From JANNSW01 sp031431235 (GTDB lineage: Bacteria; Pseudomonadota; Alphaproteobacteria; Rhizobiales; Hyphomicrobiaceae), in the NCBI GenBank assembly GCA_031431235.1, contig JANPDA010000263.1:1-11148 (forward strand): 11,148 bases of DNA. Reading direction: 5' to 3'. The notes below the pieces were generated by a model that ran no database searches, was not told the origin of the DNA, and saw nothing but the letters and a program-made list of their open reading frames with translations. Shown piece after piece: positions 6,039-11,148 of the stretch. The translations under genes and the position numbers were made by a program. Numbering within the stretch: the stretch's first letter is position 1; the number at the start of each line of letters is the position of its first letter.

Positions 6039-7352
6039 TCACGCGTCTGGGGCGCGGAACGTACCCGAGCGCCCGCCCGACTTCTCGATCAATCGGATGC
6101 CCTCGATCCGCATGCCGCGGTCGGCGGCCTTCAGCATGTCGTAGATCGTCAGGCAGGCGACTGTCACGGCGGTCAGCGCCTCCATCTCGACGCCAGTCGG
6201 GCCCTTGACCTTGACGATCGCGCGCACGCGGATGCCGGCCGGCTGCTGGCTCGGCTCCAACTCGACCGAGACTTTCGACAGCGCGAGCGGATGGCAGAGC
6301 GGGATCAACTCGTGGGTACGCTTGGCGGCCATGATACCGGCAATGCGGGCTGTCGCCAGCACGTCGCCCTTCTTTGCGGTCCCCTCCTCGACCAGCCGCA
6401 GCGTTGTGGCCGTCATTGCGACGAAGCCCTCCGCGGTCGCACTGCGGGCGGTATCGGCTTTCTCCGAGACGTCGACCATGTGGGCTTCGCCCGCGGCGTT
6501 CAGATGCGAGAGGCGGGCTGGCGTCGGGCGGTCGACTGGTCGAGCCGGCTCCCCGACCGCGGCCGGATCGAGGAGTGCCCGCGTTGCCCGCTCGACATCG
6601 CGCTGCCGCATCAGGCTTTCGCCAACCAGGAACGACTTCACGCCACAGCGCGCAAGCCGCGCCATGTCGGAATGCGCGTGGATGCCGCTCTCCCCGACGA
6701 TCAGCTTGCCCCGCGGCACCAGTGGCGCCAATCGCTCGGTCGTCTCGAGATTCGTCTCGAAGGTCTGCAGGTTGCGATTGTTGATGCCGATCAGATCGAC
6801 ATCCAGCAGCAACGCCCGCTCGAGCTCGGCCTCGTCGTGCACCTCGACGAGGGCATCCATCCCCCAGTCACGGGCGGCTTCGGCGAGTGCGATGGCTTCG
6901 CTGTCCGTCACCGACGCCATGATGATGAGAATTGCATCGGCACCCCAGGTTCGCGCTTCCACCACCTGATAGGGATCGAGCATGAAATCCTTGCGCAGCG
7001 CAGGCAGCTTGCAGGCGGCTCGAGCCGTGGTGAGGTACTCGGGCGCGCCCTGGAACGAGGGCGTGTCGGTCAGCACCGAGAGGCACGTCGCGCCGCCTGC
7101 CTCGTAGGCGCGGGCGAGCGCTGGCGGATCGAAATCGGCCCGGATCAGCCCCTTCGACGGACTTGCCCTTTTGATCTCGGCGATCAGCGCAGGCCGGCCC
7201 GAGGCGATACGCGCCGCGATCGCCGTCGTGAACGAGCGTGCCGGCCCCTGACCCGCTGCGTCCTGCTTCAGCTGCTTCAAGGGCCGCCGGGCCTTGGCCG
7301 CGGCGATCTCCTTGCGCTTGTAGGCATTGATCTTGTCGAGGATGTCGGACAT
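6039..7352 (-). CDS. TrpC-MoaC fusion: indole-3-glycerol-phosphate synthase joined to cyclic pyranopterin monophosphate synthase
   Basis: One uninterrupted 437-codon frame encodes two complete enzymes. Residues 1 to about 264 are TrpC, which closes the indole ring in tryptophan synthesis. Its motifs are ALIAEIKRASPSKG (55-68), LSVLTDTPSFQG (91-102), LRKDFMLDPYQVVEAR (119-134), LVEVHDEAEL (168-177), GINNRNLQTF (189-198), VGESGIH (219-225) and FLVGESLM (241-248). Residues 265-280 are a Pro/Arg-rich linker. Residues 281-437 are MoaC, starting LSHLNAAGEAHMVDVS and including KKGDVLATARIAGI (327-340) and LIPLCHPLALSKV (349-361). K328, D405 and K408 match E. coli MoaC K51, D128 and K131 at a constant offset. 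No ATG, GTG or TTG in this frame lies between the TrpC end and the MoaC start. ATG at 7352 is chosen because TrpC proteins begin MSDIL; GGA lies 5 bases upstream. moeA follows after 7 bases. trpD, the usual upstream partner, is absent. Confidence 0.92.
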   Translation of the reverse strand: MSDILDKINAYKRKEIAAAKARRPLKQLKQDAAGQGPARSFTTAIAARIASGRPALIAEIKRASPSKGLIRADFDPPALARAYEAGGATCLSVLTDTPSFQGAPEYLTTARAACKLPALRKDFMLDPYQVVEARTWGADAILIIMASVTDSEAIALAEAARDWGMDALVEVHDEAELERALLLDVDLIGINNRNLQTFETNLETTERLAPLVPRGKLIVGESGIHAHSDMARLARCGVKSFLVGESLMRQRDVERATRALLDPAAVGEPARPVDRPTPARLSHLNAAGEAHMVDVSEKADTARSATAEGFVAMTATTLRLVEEGTAKKGDVLATARIAGIMAAKRTHELIPLCHPLALSKVSVELEPSQQPAGIRVRAIVKVKGPTGVEMEALTAVTVACLTIYDMLKAADRGMRIEGIRLIEKSGGRSGTFRAPDA

Positions 7353-7401
7353 CGGGTCCGTATACGATGGCCGGGGCAATCGAGGCTAGCGCGAAGTCGC
7401 C

Positions 7402-8124
7402 TCAGAATCGCAGCACCCTGAACCAGCGCACCACGTTCAGCATCGTCATCAGCGCCGAGGCGACATAGGTGAAGGCGGCGGCTCTGAGGATCTGGCGGGC
7501 CGCCGGCAAGTCCTTGTCGGGAATGAGCTTGCCGTCCCTCAACAGCGGCAAGGCCCTGCGAAAGCTCGCGTCCAGCTCGACCGGCAGCGTCAGCGCATGC
7601 ATCCCGGCGCCGACCGCGAGAATGAGGGCGCCGCCGATGTAGTCGAGCAACATCACGGCCGGGTTCTTCATGACAATCAGCAGCACTGGTGCCGCCAGCA
7701 TCACGAAGCTGCCCATGCGCTCGATCCCCTGCGCGGTAGCGGCCATGGCGGTGCGCCGCTCGAGTGGGGGGTAGCCGGTCGCATCCTGCATGGCATGGCC
7801 GATCTCGTGCGCCGCAACGACGACCGCTGCGAGGGAGCGCACGTCGTGGTGAGCCTTGGAGAGACGGACCGTTTTGGAGGCAGGATCATAATGGTCGCCC
7901 TGCGCCGTCGGCTCGACCTCGACGTGACCGAGCCCGATCTGGTCGAGCGTGCGGCGGGCAAACTGGGCGCCGGTACCGGGCAGGTCCGGCCGCACGCCAG
8001 AGTGTTGCTTCAAGACGCTATTGACCCAGGCCTGGGGTAGCCAGGCGATGGCGAGCACGCCGCCGATGACAATCAAGGCGAGCAACATGGTCGGCAATGC
8101 CTCTGGAAGTTTCAGGCGTTCCAC
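7402..8124 (-). CDS. YugP-type membrane zinc metallopeptidase
   Basis: A 240-residue predicted membrane protease of the putative neutral zinc metallopeptidase family (B. subtilis YugP type). Residues 12-30 form an N-terminal membrane helix. DHYDPASKTVRLS (77-89) is the family's signature strand, and AAHEIGHAMQDATGY (104-118) holds the HExxH zinc site, with H106, E107 and H110. E183 in LPVELDAS is the likely third zinc ligand. Two central hydrophobic helices (about 137-152 and 157-178) and a C-terminal one (about 213-231) anchor it. The physiological substrate of this family is not established. The start is uncertain: GTG at 8124 or ATG at 8088 (codon 13); neither has a convincing ribosome binding site, and both leave the domain intact. 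The trpC-moaC fusion begins 49 bases downstream on the same strand, so cotranscription is possible. Confidence 0.85.
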   Translation of the reverse strand: MERLKLPEALPTMLLALIVIGGVLAIAWLPQAWVNSVLKQHSGVRPDLPGTGAQFARRTLDQIGLGHVEVEPTAQGDHYDPASKTVRLSKAHHDVRSLAAVVVAAHEIGHAMQDATGYPPLERRTAMAATAQGIERMGSFVMLAAPVLLIVMKNPAVMLLDYIGGALILAVGAGMHALTLPVELDASFRRALPLLRDGKLIPDKDLPAARQILRAAAFTYVASALMTMLNVVRWFRVLRF

Positions 8125-8187
8125 CAGCCACTGTGAGGGTTGCGACCGCCGAGCTCAAGCGCCAGGAAACCACGGATCGTGTTTCGG

Positions 8188-8216
8188 CTTGAACATGGAC
8201 TGAGTCGGCCCCATAT
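8188..8216 (+). promoter_or_regulatory. sigma-32 (RpoH) heat-shock promoter for hsp20
   Basis: CTTGAA at 8188-8193 and CCCCATAT at 8209-8216 are separated by 15 bases. This agrees with the sigma-32 consensus (CTTGAA, 13-17 bases, CCCCATnT). It points at hsp20, 119 bases downstream of the -10 element, and predicts transcription from about 8222-8225. The match and the gene class support each other. Confidence 0.85.
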
Positions 8217-8261
8217 CTGCTGGATGTTCCAATGCTGGCGCCAGATGGGCCGGCGCTGTTA

Positions 8262-8329
8262 CGGGGTGCCTCAGGGGCCCCGCCTCAGTGAGCATCGTGC
8301 CCGCTTGGTCGCTTTCGAGAAGGACTGAG
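8262..8329 (+). promoter_or_regulatory. candidate ROSE-type RNA thermometer in the hsp20 leader
   Basis: The predicted leader is about 110 bases. Its last hairpin (8304-8329) pairs 8308-8310 (GUC) with 8323-8325 (GAC) and 8312-8314 (CUU) with 8320-8322 (AAG). G8311 is left unpaired, and the loop lies near 8316-8318. The Shine-Dalgarno AAGGA (8320-8324) is therefore buried. UCGCU at 8309-8313 matches the U(U/C)GCU motif that masks the ribosome site in ROSE elements of rhizobial small heat-shock genes, including the extra G opposite the Shine-Dalgarno. An upstream helix is possible between CGGGG (8262-8266) and CCCCG (8278-8282). GCCTCAG is also repeated at 8268-8274 and 8282-8288. By family knowledge the hairpin would open at high temperature. 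Pairing was done by eye, without folding energies. Confidence 0.65.
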
Positions 8330-8334
8330 GCCGC

Positions 8335-8763
8335 ATGTCGCGCATGTCACTGCTGAACAGCCCACTCCTGCTCGGGTTCGACGAGATCGAACGCGTGCTG
8401 GAGCGTGTGGCCAAAGCCCCCGGCGATGGATATCCGCCCTACAATATCGAGCGCCTCCCGGCCGAGGACAACCGGCCCGAGATGCTCCGCATCACGCTTG
8501 CGGTAGCCGGTTTCTCTCGCGACCAGCTCGACGTGACCGTGGAGGACAGCCAGCTCATGATCCGCGGCCGCCAGGACGAGGACAAATCCCGCACATACCT
8601 GCATCGCGGCATCGCGGCCCGCCAGTTCCAGCGCACTTTCGTGCTGGCGGATGGGATCGAGATCCGCAACGCGAGCCTCGACAACGGACTATTGGCGATC
8701 GACCTGACCCGGCCTGAGCCGGAACGGCTGGTCCGGCGTATAACCATCACCGAGGGGGGCTAG
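8335..8763 (+). CDS. small heat-shock protein Hsp20 (alpha-crystallin family)
   Basis: A 142-residue ATP-independent holdase chaperone of the cytoplasm that binds unfolding proteins during heat stress. The N-terminus, MSRMSLLNSPLLLGFDEIERVLERV, and PPYNIE (34-39) are of the rhizobial Hsp20 class. The alpha-crystallin domain runs from about 50 to 128: LRITLAVAGFSRDQLDVTVE (51-70), LMIRGRQ, and the hallmark ASLDNGLLAIDL (113-124). I136-T-I138 is the C-terminal IxI motif used for oligomer assembly. ATG at 8335 follows AAGGA by 10 bases; a second ATG three codons later is possible. Expression is likely controlled by the sigma-32 promoter at 8188-8216 and a thermometer-like leader. The stop codon TAG lies inside the CTAG that begins the palindromic repeat at 8760. 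DUF1150 follows downstream. Confidence 0.94.
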   Translation: MSRMSLLNSPLLLGFDEIERVLERVAKAPGDGYPPYNIERLPAEDNRPEMLRITLAVAGFSRDQLDVTVEDSQLMIRGRQDEDKSRTYLHRGIAARQFQRTFVLADGIEIRNASLDNGLLAIDLTRPEPERLVRRITITEGG

Positions 8764-8838
8764 TGTGGTGTCTGGCAAATGCCATCCAGCATCCGCGGCT
8801 GGCTCGGAGATGGCATTTGCGAGGCGAAACCACACTAG
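8760..8838 (+). repeat. palindromic intergenic repeat, copy 1 (MITE- or REP-like)
   Basis: A 79-bp imperfect palindrome. CTAGTGTGGT (8760-8769) pairs with ACCACACTAG (8829-8838). GCAAATGCCATC (8775-8786) pairs with GATGGCATTTGC (8809-8820), and CCAGC with GCTGG (8786-8790 and 8798-8802, sharing one base with the previous stem) near the apex. The left CTAG contains the hsp20 stop codon. Transcribed, it forms a long hairpin that could end or stabilise the hsp20 message. No coding capacity is seen. The ends look like TA-flanked terminal repeats (GTGT...ACAC), as expected for a small element inserted at CTAG, but origin is inference. Confidence 0.8.
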
Positions 8839-8851
8839 AATCATAGAGTTG

Positions 8852-8927
8852 CTAGTGTCCTTTCATCTCCGAAATACGCTTCAGAGGACGCTGCAAGGAT
8901 GAGCGTATTTCGGAAACAGAACACTAG
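8852..8927 (-). repeat. palindromic intergenic repeat, copy 2, inverted relative to copy 1
   Basis: A 76-bp imperfect palindrome. CTAGTGT (8852-8858) pairs with ACACTAG (8921-8927), and TCCGAAATACGCT (8868-8880) pairs with AGCGTATTTCGGA (8902-8914). Its right arm, read in reverse complement, aligns without gaps to the left arm of copy 1 (CTAGTGT, TGT and AAAT at identical spacing). Its left arm aligns to the right arm of copy 1 (CTAGTGT, TTTC, CTC, AAAT). It is therefore the same kind of element in opposite orientation, 13 bases from copy 1. It lies between hsp20 and DUF1150. Confidence 0.78.
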
Positions 8928-8990
8928 ACGGCCTTGCACGGACGTCGGGCGGCGCGGAAACCGCTCCTGAGGACAAAGGCGAGGTCAGTC

Positions 8991-8996
8991 GAGGAG
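8991..8996 (+). promoter_or_regulatory. ribosome binding site deciding the DUF1150 start
   Basis: GAGGAG abuts an ATG at 8997 directly but stands 6 bases before the ATG at 9003. Normal spacing therefore favours the second start. Confidence 0.7.
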
Positions 8997-9002
8997 ATGG
9001 CC

Positions 9003-9275
9003 ATGAACAAAGACATGAAGAGCAGCGCCGACATCGAAGGCATCATGAGCGCCAACGAGTTCGCCAATCTGGGCGACGGCGAGGTCGCCTACATCAAGAC
9101 GCTGTCATCGGAGCAGGCACTCGTGTTGTATCCAGCACTCGACGGCGTGCCCAAGGGCATCCTGCTGTTCGCGCTGCACGGCGCCGACGGCACCCCGCTC
9201 GCGCTGACCGATAGCCGTCAGGCCGCCATGGCGCAGGCGATGGAAGGGGAATTGGAGCTGGCGAGCGTGCATTGA
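9003..9275 (+). CDS. DUF1150 family protein
   Basis: A 90-residue soluble protein of the DUF1150 family, known mainly from Alphaproteobacteria and of unestablished function. Family features are the acidic N-terminal helix, LGDGEVAYIKTLSSEQAL (23-40), a central LFALHGADGTPLALTDSRQAAM (55-76) close to the conserved 'LfAl.aADGtpi.lTDsr.aA' block, and a C-terminal ELELASVH. No signal peptide or membrane helix is present. ATG at 9003 is preferred to ATG at 8997 because of GAGGAG spacing. DUF1150 genes commonly follow small heat-shock genes in rhizobia, so a link to heat stress is likely. Here the two palindromic repeats separate it from hsp20. Readthrough from the hsp20 promoter would have to pass both hairpins, and no separate promoter is recognised. 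Confidence 0.85.
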   Translation: MNKDMKSSADIEGIMSANEFANLGDGEVAYIKTLSSEQALVLYPALDGVPKGILLFALHGADGTPLALTDSRQAAMAQAMEGELELASVH

Positions 9276-9281
9276 AGGTTG

Positions 9282-9309
9282 GCGAGTTGGGGAGCTACTC
9301 GCTTTCCTC
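9282..9309 (+). terminator. possible intrinsic terminator after DUF1150
   Basis: GCGAGT (9282-9287) and ACTCGC (9297-9302) form a 6-bp stem with a 9-base loop, followed by TTTCCTCT. It starts 6 bases after the DUF1150 stop. The T-run is short, so the call is tentative. Confidence 0.45.
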
Positions 9310-9380
9310 TGCGCGACAGCATGGCATTGTCGTTGTCGGTCGTCCGCCACAGTTTTGGTTCATGCCACGCCCGCTCCGCG

Positions 9381-10379
9381 TCAATCGCGAGCCGTCGAGG
9401 GCGCATTCCGGTTGAGGCCGGCCAGCCGTTTGCGGATGATCTGGTCCGCCTCGGCCATGATGCGGTCGATCAACTCCCGGCAGCTGGGCACGTCGTGGAT
9501 CAGGCCGGCCACCATGCCGCAACTCCAGGCGCCGGCCTCCATTTCGCCCTCGATCATGATCCGGGGATAGATGCCGGCCACATCGTCGTGGATATCCTCG
9601 ATCGTGAGGGCCGCGCCCTTCTCGCGCTCGATCTCCAGGATCCGCTCGACGCCCTCGTTCATCAGGACACGCTCGGTGTTGCGCAGCGAGCGCATGATCA
9701 GGCGCGTATCCAGCTCGGAGGCGGCGACGATGGCCTGTTTGACGTTGTCGTGCACCGGCGCCTCCTGGGTCGCGATGAAGCGCGTGCCCATGTTGATGCC
9801 CTCAGCCCCGAGGGCGAGCGCGGCCACCAGACTGCGGCCGTCGGCCATGCCGCCCGAGGCGACGAAGGGGATCTTCAGCTCCTCCGCTGCTCGCGGCAAC
9901 AGGATGAAATTGGGCACATCGTCCTCGCCGGGATGACCGCCGCACTCGAAGCCATCGACGCTCACCGCATCGCAGCCGATCGCTTCGGCCTTCAGGGAAT
10001 GCCGCACCGAGGTGCACTTGTGGATGACCTTGATGCCGGCGGCTTTCATCGCCGCCATGTGCGCCTGCGGATTGCGTCCGGCCGTCTCGACGATGCGCAC
10101 GCCCCCCTCGATGATCGCCTGGATATACTCCGGATAGGGCGGCGTCGAGAACGCGGGCAGGAAGGTCAGGTTGACGCCGAACGGTTTGTCGGTCATCGAG
10201 CGGCACCGCGCGATTTCCCTGGCGAGCAGATCGGGCGTCCGCTGCGTCAATCCGGTGATGATGCCGAGCCCGCCGGCGTTGGAGACGGCCGCCGCCAGAT
10301 CGGCGAGCCCCACGAAATGCATGCCACCCTGGATGATCGGATGCCGGATGCCGAACAGCTCGGTGATGCGGGTCTGCAT
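9381..10379 (-). CDS. FMN-dependent NADH:quinone reductase (PA1024/NQO type), usually annotated nitronate monooxygenase
   Basis: A 332-residue TIM-barrel flavoprotein of the NPD/2-nitropropane dioxygenase superfamily. The blocks HPIIQGGMHFVGLADLAAAV (13-32), KPFGVNLTFLP (65-75), VIHKCTSVRHSLKAE (118-132), SVDGFECGGHPGEDDVP (140-156), ASGGMADGRSLVAALALGAEGINMGTRF (174-201) and MRSLRNT (229-235) resemble my recollection of Pseudomonas aeruginosa PA1024. That protein was shown to be an NADH:quinone reductase rather than a nitronate monooxygenase. H149 lies in the active-site loop. ATG at 10379 is chosen because AGGAGAA lies just upstream and the family's N-terminus, here MQTRITELFG, starts there. 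The upstream gene on the same strand is an Ldh_2 oxidoreductase, 121 bases away, so cotranscription is possible but not evident. It converges with DUF1150. The biological quinone partner is not determinable here. Confidence 0.85.
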   Translation of the reverse strand: MQTRITELFGIRHPIIQGGMHFVGLADLAAAVSNAGGLGIITGLTQRTPDLLAREIARCRSMTDKPFGVNLTFLPAFSTPPYPEYIQAIIEGGVRIVETAGRNPQAHMAAMKAAGIKVIHKCTSVRHSLKAEAIGCDAVSVDGFECGGHPGEDDVPNFILLPRAAEELKIPFVASGGMADGRSLVAALALGAEGINMGTRFIATQEAPVHDNVKQAIVAASELDTRLIMRSLRNTERVLMNEGVERILEIEREKGAALTIEDIHDDVAGIYPRIMIEGEMEAGAWSCGMVAGLIHDVPSCRELIDRIMAEADQIIRKRLAGLNRNAPSTARD

Positions 10380-10500
10380 GGGGAATTCTCCTGGATTCGG
10401 CAGCGGCAAGGCCGGCTATTGGCACGCCGGGCGGCTCGCGGTCGATTGCGGGGAAAGACGACAGCGCCCGAGTTCGGGATCCGTGTCCGACTGGAACCCT

Positions 10501-11148
10501 TCATTGCAACGCCGCCAGGATCCGCGCGTCGATGAGACCGAGCTTGCTTGCCGTATCGGCGATGGCGCCCCAGGTGTCGCCTGGGAGTGGAATACCCTCG
10601 GCGAGCCGCTTCTTGCGGGTGCCGATCTCGGGCTCACCCGGCACCAGCACCTCGCCGCCCGGTGTCACCGGACGCGAGCTCTTCACGTAGGCGACGTAGC
10701 GCGCGATGTCGTTGGGAAAGAACATCTCGGGGTCGAGCTGCCTGGGGTCGAGATAGATCGACAACATGCCATTGGCCCAGCGCGCGCGCTTCTCGTCCGC
10801 CGCGCCGGTGCCGGTCAGCGAGCCGCCAAGCAGCTCGCACATGAAGGCGAGACCCGATCCCTTGTGCTCGCCGAACGCACGAATGGCGCCAGTGCCATGC
10901 TTGTAGCTGCGCGGGCCAGTTGCGCAATAGTCACCGTAGAGCACGTGGGGATCCCCGCTCGTCTGGCCGTCAGGCTGGATGAGCGCGGTATCGGGTATTG
11001 CCTTGCCGCCTTGGCTCGCGACCAGCACCTTGCCTTCGGCCACGATCGAGGTGGCGAAATCGAGGATCAGCGGATCGTCCCCCGGTCGCGGCAAGCCGAT
11101 CGAGAAGGGAGCGGTCGACAGCCGGCGGTCGACGCCACCAAAGGGCGC
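10501..11148 (-). CDS. malate/L-lactate dehydrogenase-family oxidoreductase (Ldh_2), C-terminal part
   Basis: The last 215 codons of an NAD(P)-dependent 2-hydroxyacid oxidoreductase of the Ldh_2 family, which is usually about 350 residues. The N-terminal third lies beyond the right edge. Visible family features are LILDFATSIVAEGKV (27-41 of the visible part), IPDTALIQPDGQTSGDP (51-67), and FGEHKGSGLAFMCELLGGSLTG (92-113, the conserved HKG.GL block), then MFFPNDIARYVAYVKSSRP and a C-terminal LPGDTWGAI. The family includes malate, ureidoglycolate, diketogulonate and cyclic imino-acid reductases, and the present fragment does not allow a choice. The frame is open to the edge, with no start inside the window. 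The PA1024-type quinone reductase follows 121 bases downstream on the same strand. Confidence 0.88.
   Translation of the reverse strand, partial: APFGGVDRRLSTAPFSIGLPRPGDDPLILDFATSIVAEGKVLVASQGGKAIPDTALIQPDGQTSGDPHVLYGDYCATGPRSYKHGTGAIRAFGEHKGSGLAFMCELLGGSLTGTGAADEKRARWANGMLSIYLDPRQLDPEMFFPNDIARYVAYVKSSRPVTPGGEVLVPGEPEIGTRKKRLAEGIPLPGDTWGAIADTASKLGLIDARILAALQ

Noticed and set aside
6480..6600. Possibility that moaC is a separate gene starting near the junction
   Set aside because: No ATG, GTG or TTG in the MoaC frame lies between the TrpC end and the MoaC N-terminus. The ATG near 6597 on the minus strand is in another frame that reaches a stop.
5853..7421. Very long open frame (522 codons) on the plus strand
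   Set aside because: It is antisense to trpC-moaC and part of moeA. Its composition is Arg/Ala/His/Asp-rich with no recognisable motif, typical of mirror frames in GC-rich genes.
8140..8328. 62-codon open frame between the YugP gene and hsp20
   Set aside because: It lies across the sigma-32 promoter and the leader hairpin, has no ribosome binding site and shows no family resemblance.
8760..8927. CRISPR-like or tRNA-like structure from the repeated CTAGTGT motifs
   Set aside because: There are only two units, each an internal palindrome with no regular spacers, and no cloverleaf or anticodon arm can be drawn.
10380..10500. CCCG/CGGG hairpin near 10470-10481 as a terminator of the Ldh_2 gene
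   Set aside because: It has a four-base stem with no T-run following in the direction of transcription, so support is insufficient.
9279..10535. Open frame of 418 codons on the plus strand opposite the quinone reductase
   Set aside because: It is a mirror frame rich in His/Asp/Arg/Gly with no motif, and the opposite strand has a clear PA1024-type enzyme.

Overview
The window is GC-rich, gene-dense DNA that looks chromosomal and alphaproteobacterial, most likely from the Rhizobiales/Hyphomicrobiales. Reasons are the moaC-moeA pair joined to trpC, an Hsp20 gene behind a sigma-32 promoter with a ROSE-like leader and followed by a DUF1150 gene, and a rhizobial-style membrane adenylate cyclase. 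I see no rRNA, tRNA, CRISPR array, phage gene or transposase gene. No gene-free stretch exceeds 300 bases; the longest are 8125-8334 and 8764-9002, and both hold annotated elements.

Layout. The 5' part of aroA (minus, cut by the left edge) lies behind a truncated PPOX-flavoprotein remnant. Divergent from these is a plus-strand pair, a threonine/serine dehydratase-like enzyme followed 7 bases later by an EamA transporter. A beta-type glutathione S-transferase (minus) is divergent from a six-helix membrane adenylate cyclase (plus). The cyclase meets moeA tail to tail with only 3 bases between them. The minus-strand block, in transcription order, is a YugP-type zinc peptidase, a single-chain TrpC-MoaC fusion protein, and moeA. 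Divergent from the peptidase is a heat-shock unit: sigma-32 promoter, long leader with a thermometer-like hairpin, hsp20, an inverted pair of palindromic repeats, and DUF1150. Last, on the minus strand, come an FMN-dependent NADH:quinone reductase (PA1024 type) and, upstream of it, the C-terminal two thirds of a malate/lactate-type dehydrogenase cut by the right edge.

How the genes relate. MoaC makes cyclic pyranopterin monophosphate and MoeA inserts molybdate, so the fusion gene and moeA serve molybdenum cofactor synthesis, while the TrpC half serves tryptophan synthesis. The heat-shock unit appears to combine transcriptional (sigma-32) and translational (RNA hairpin) temperature control.

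The most notable points are: (1) an in-frame TrpC-MoaC fusion with both active sites apparently intact and no usable internal start for MoaC; (2) two diverged palindromic elements of 79 and 76 bp in opposite orientation, whose stems differ by compensating changes and whose CTAG boundary contains the hsp20 stop codon; (3) the sigma-32 promoter plus ROSE-like hairpin. I did not find evidence for a wholly new multi-gene system; most genes are recognisable housekeeping or accessory enzymes.
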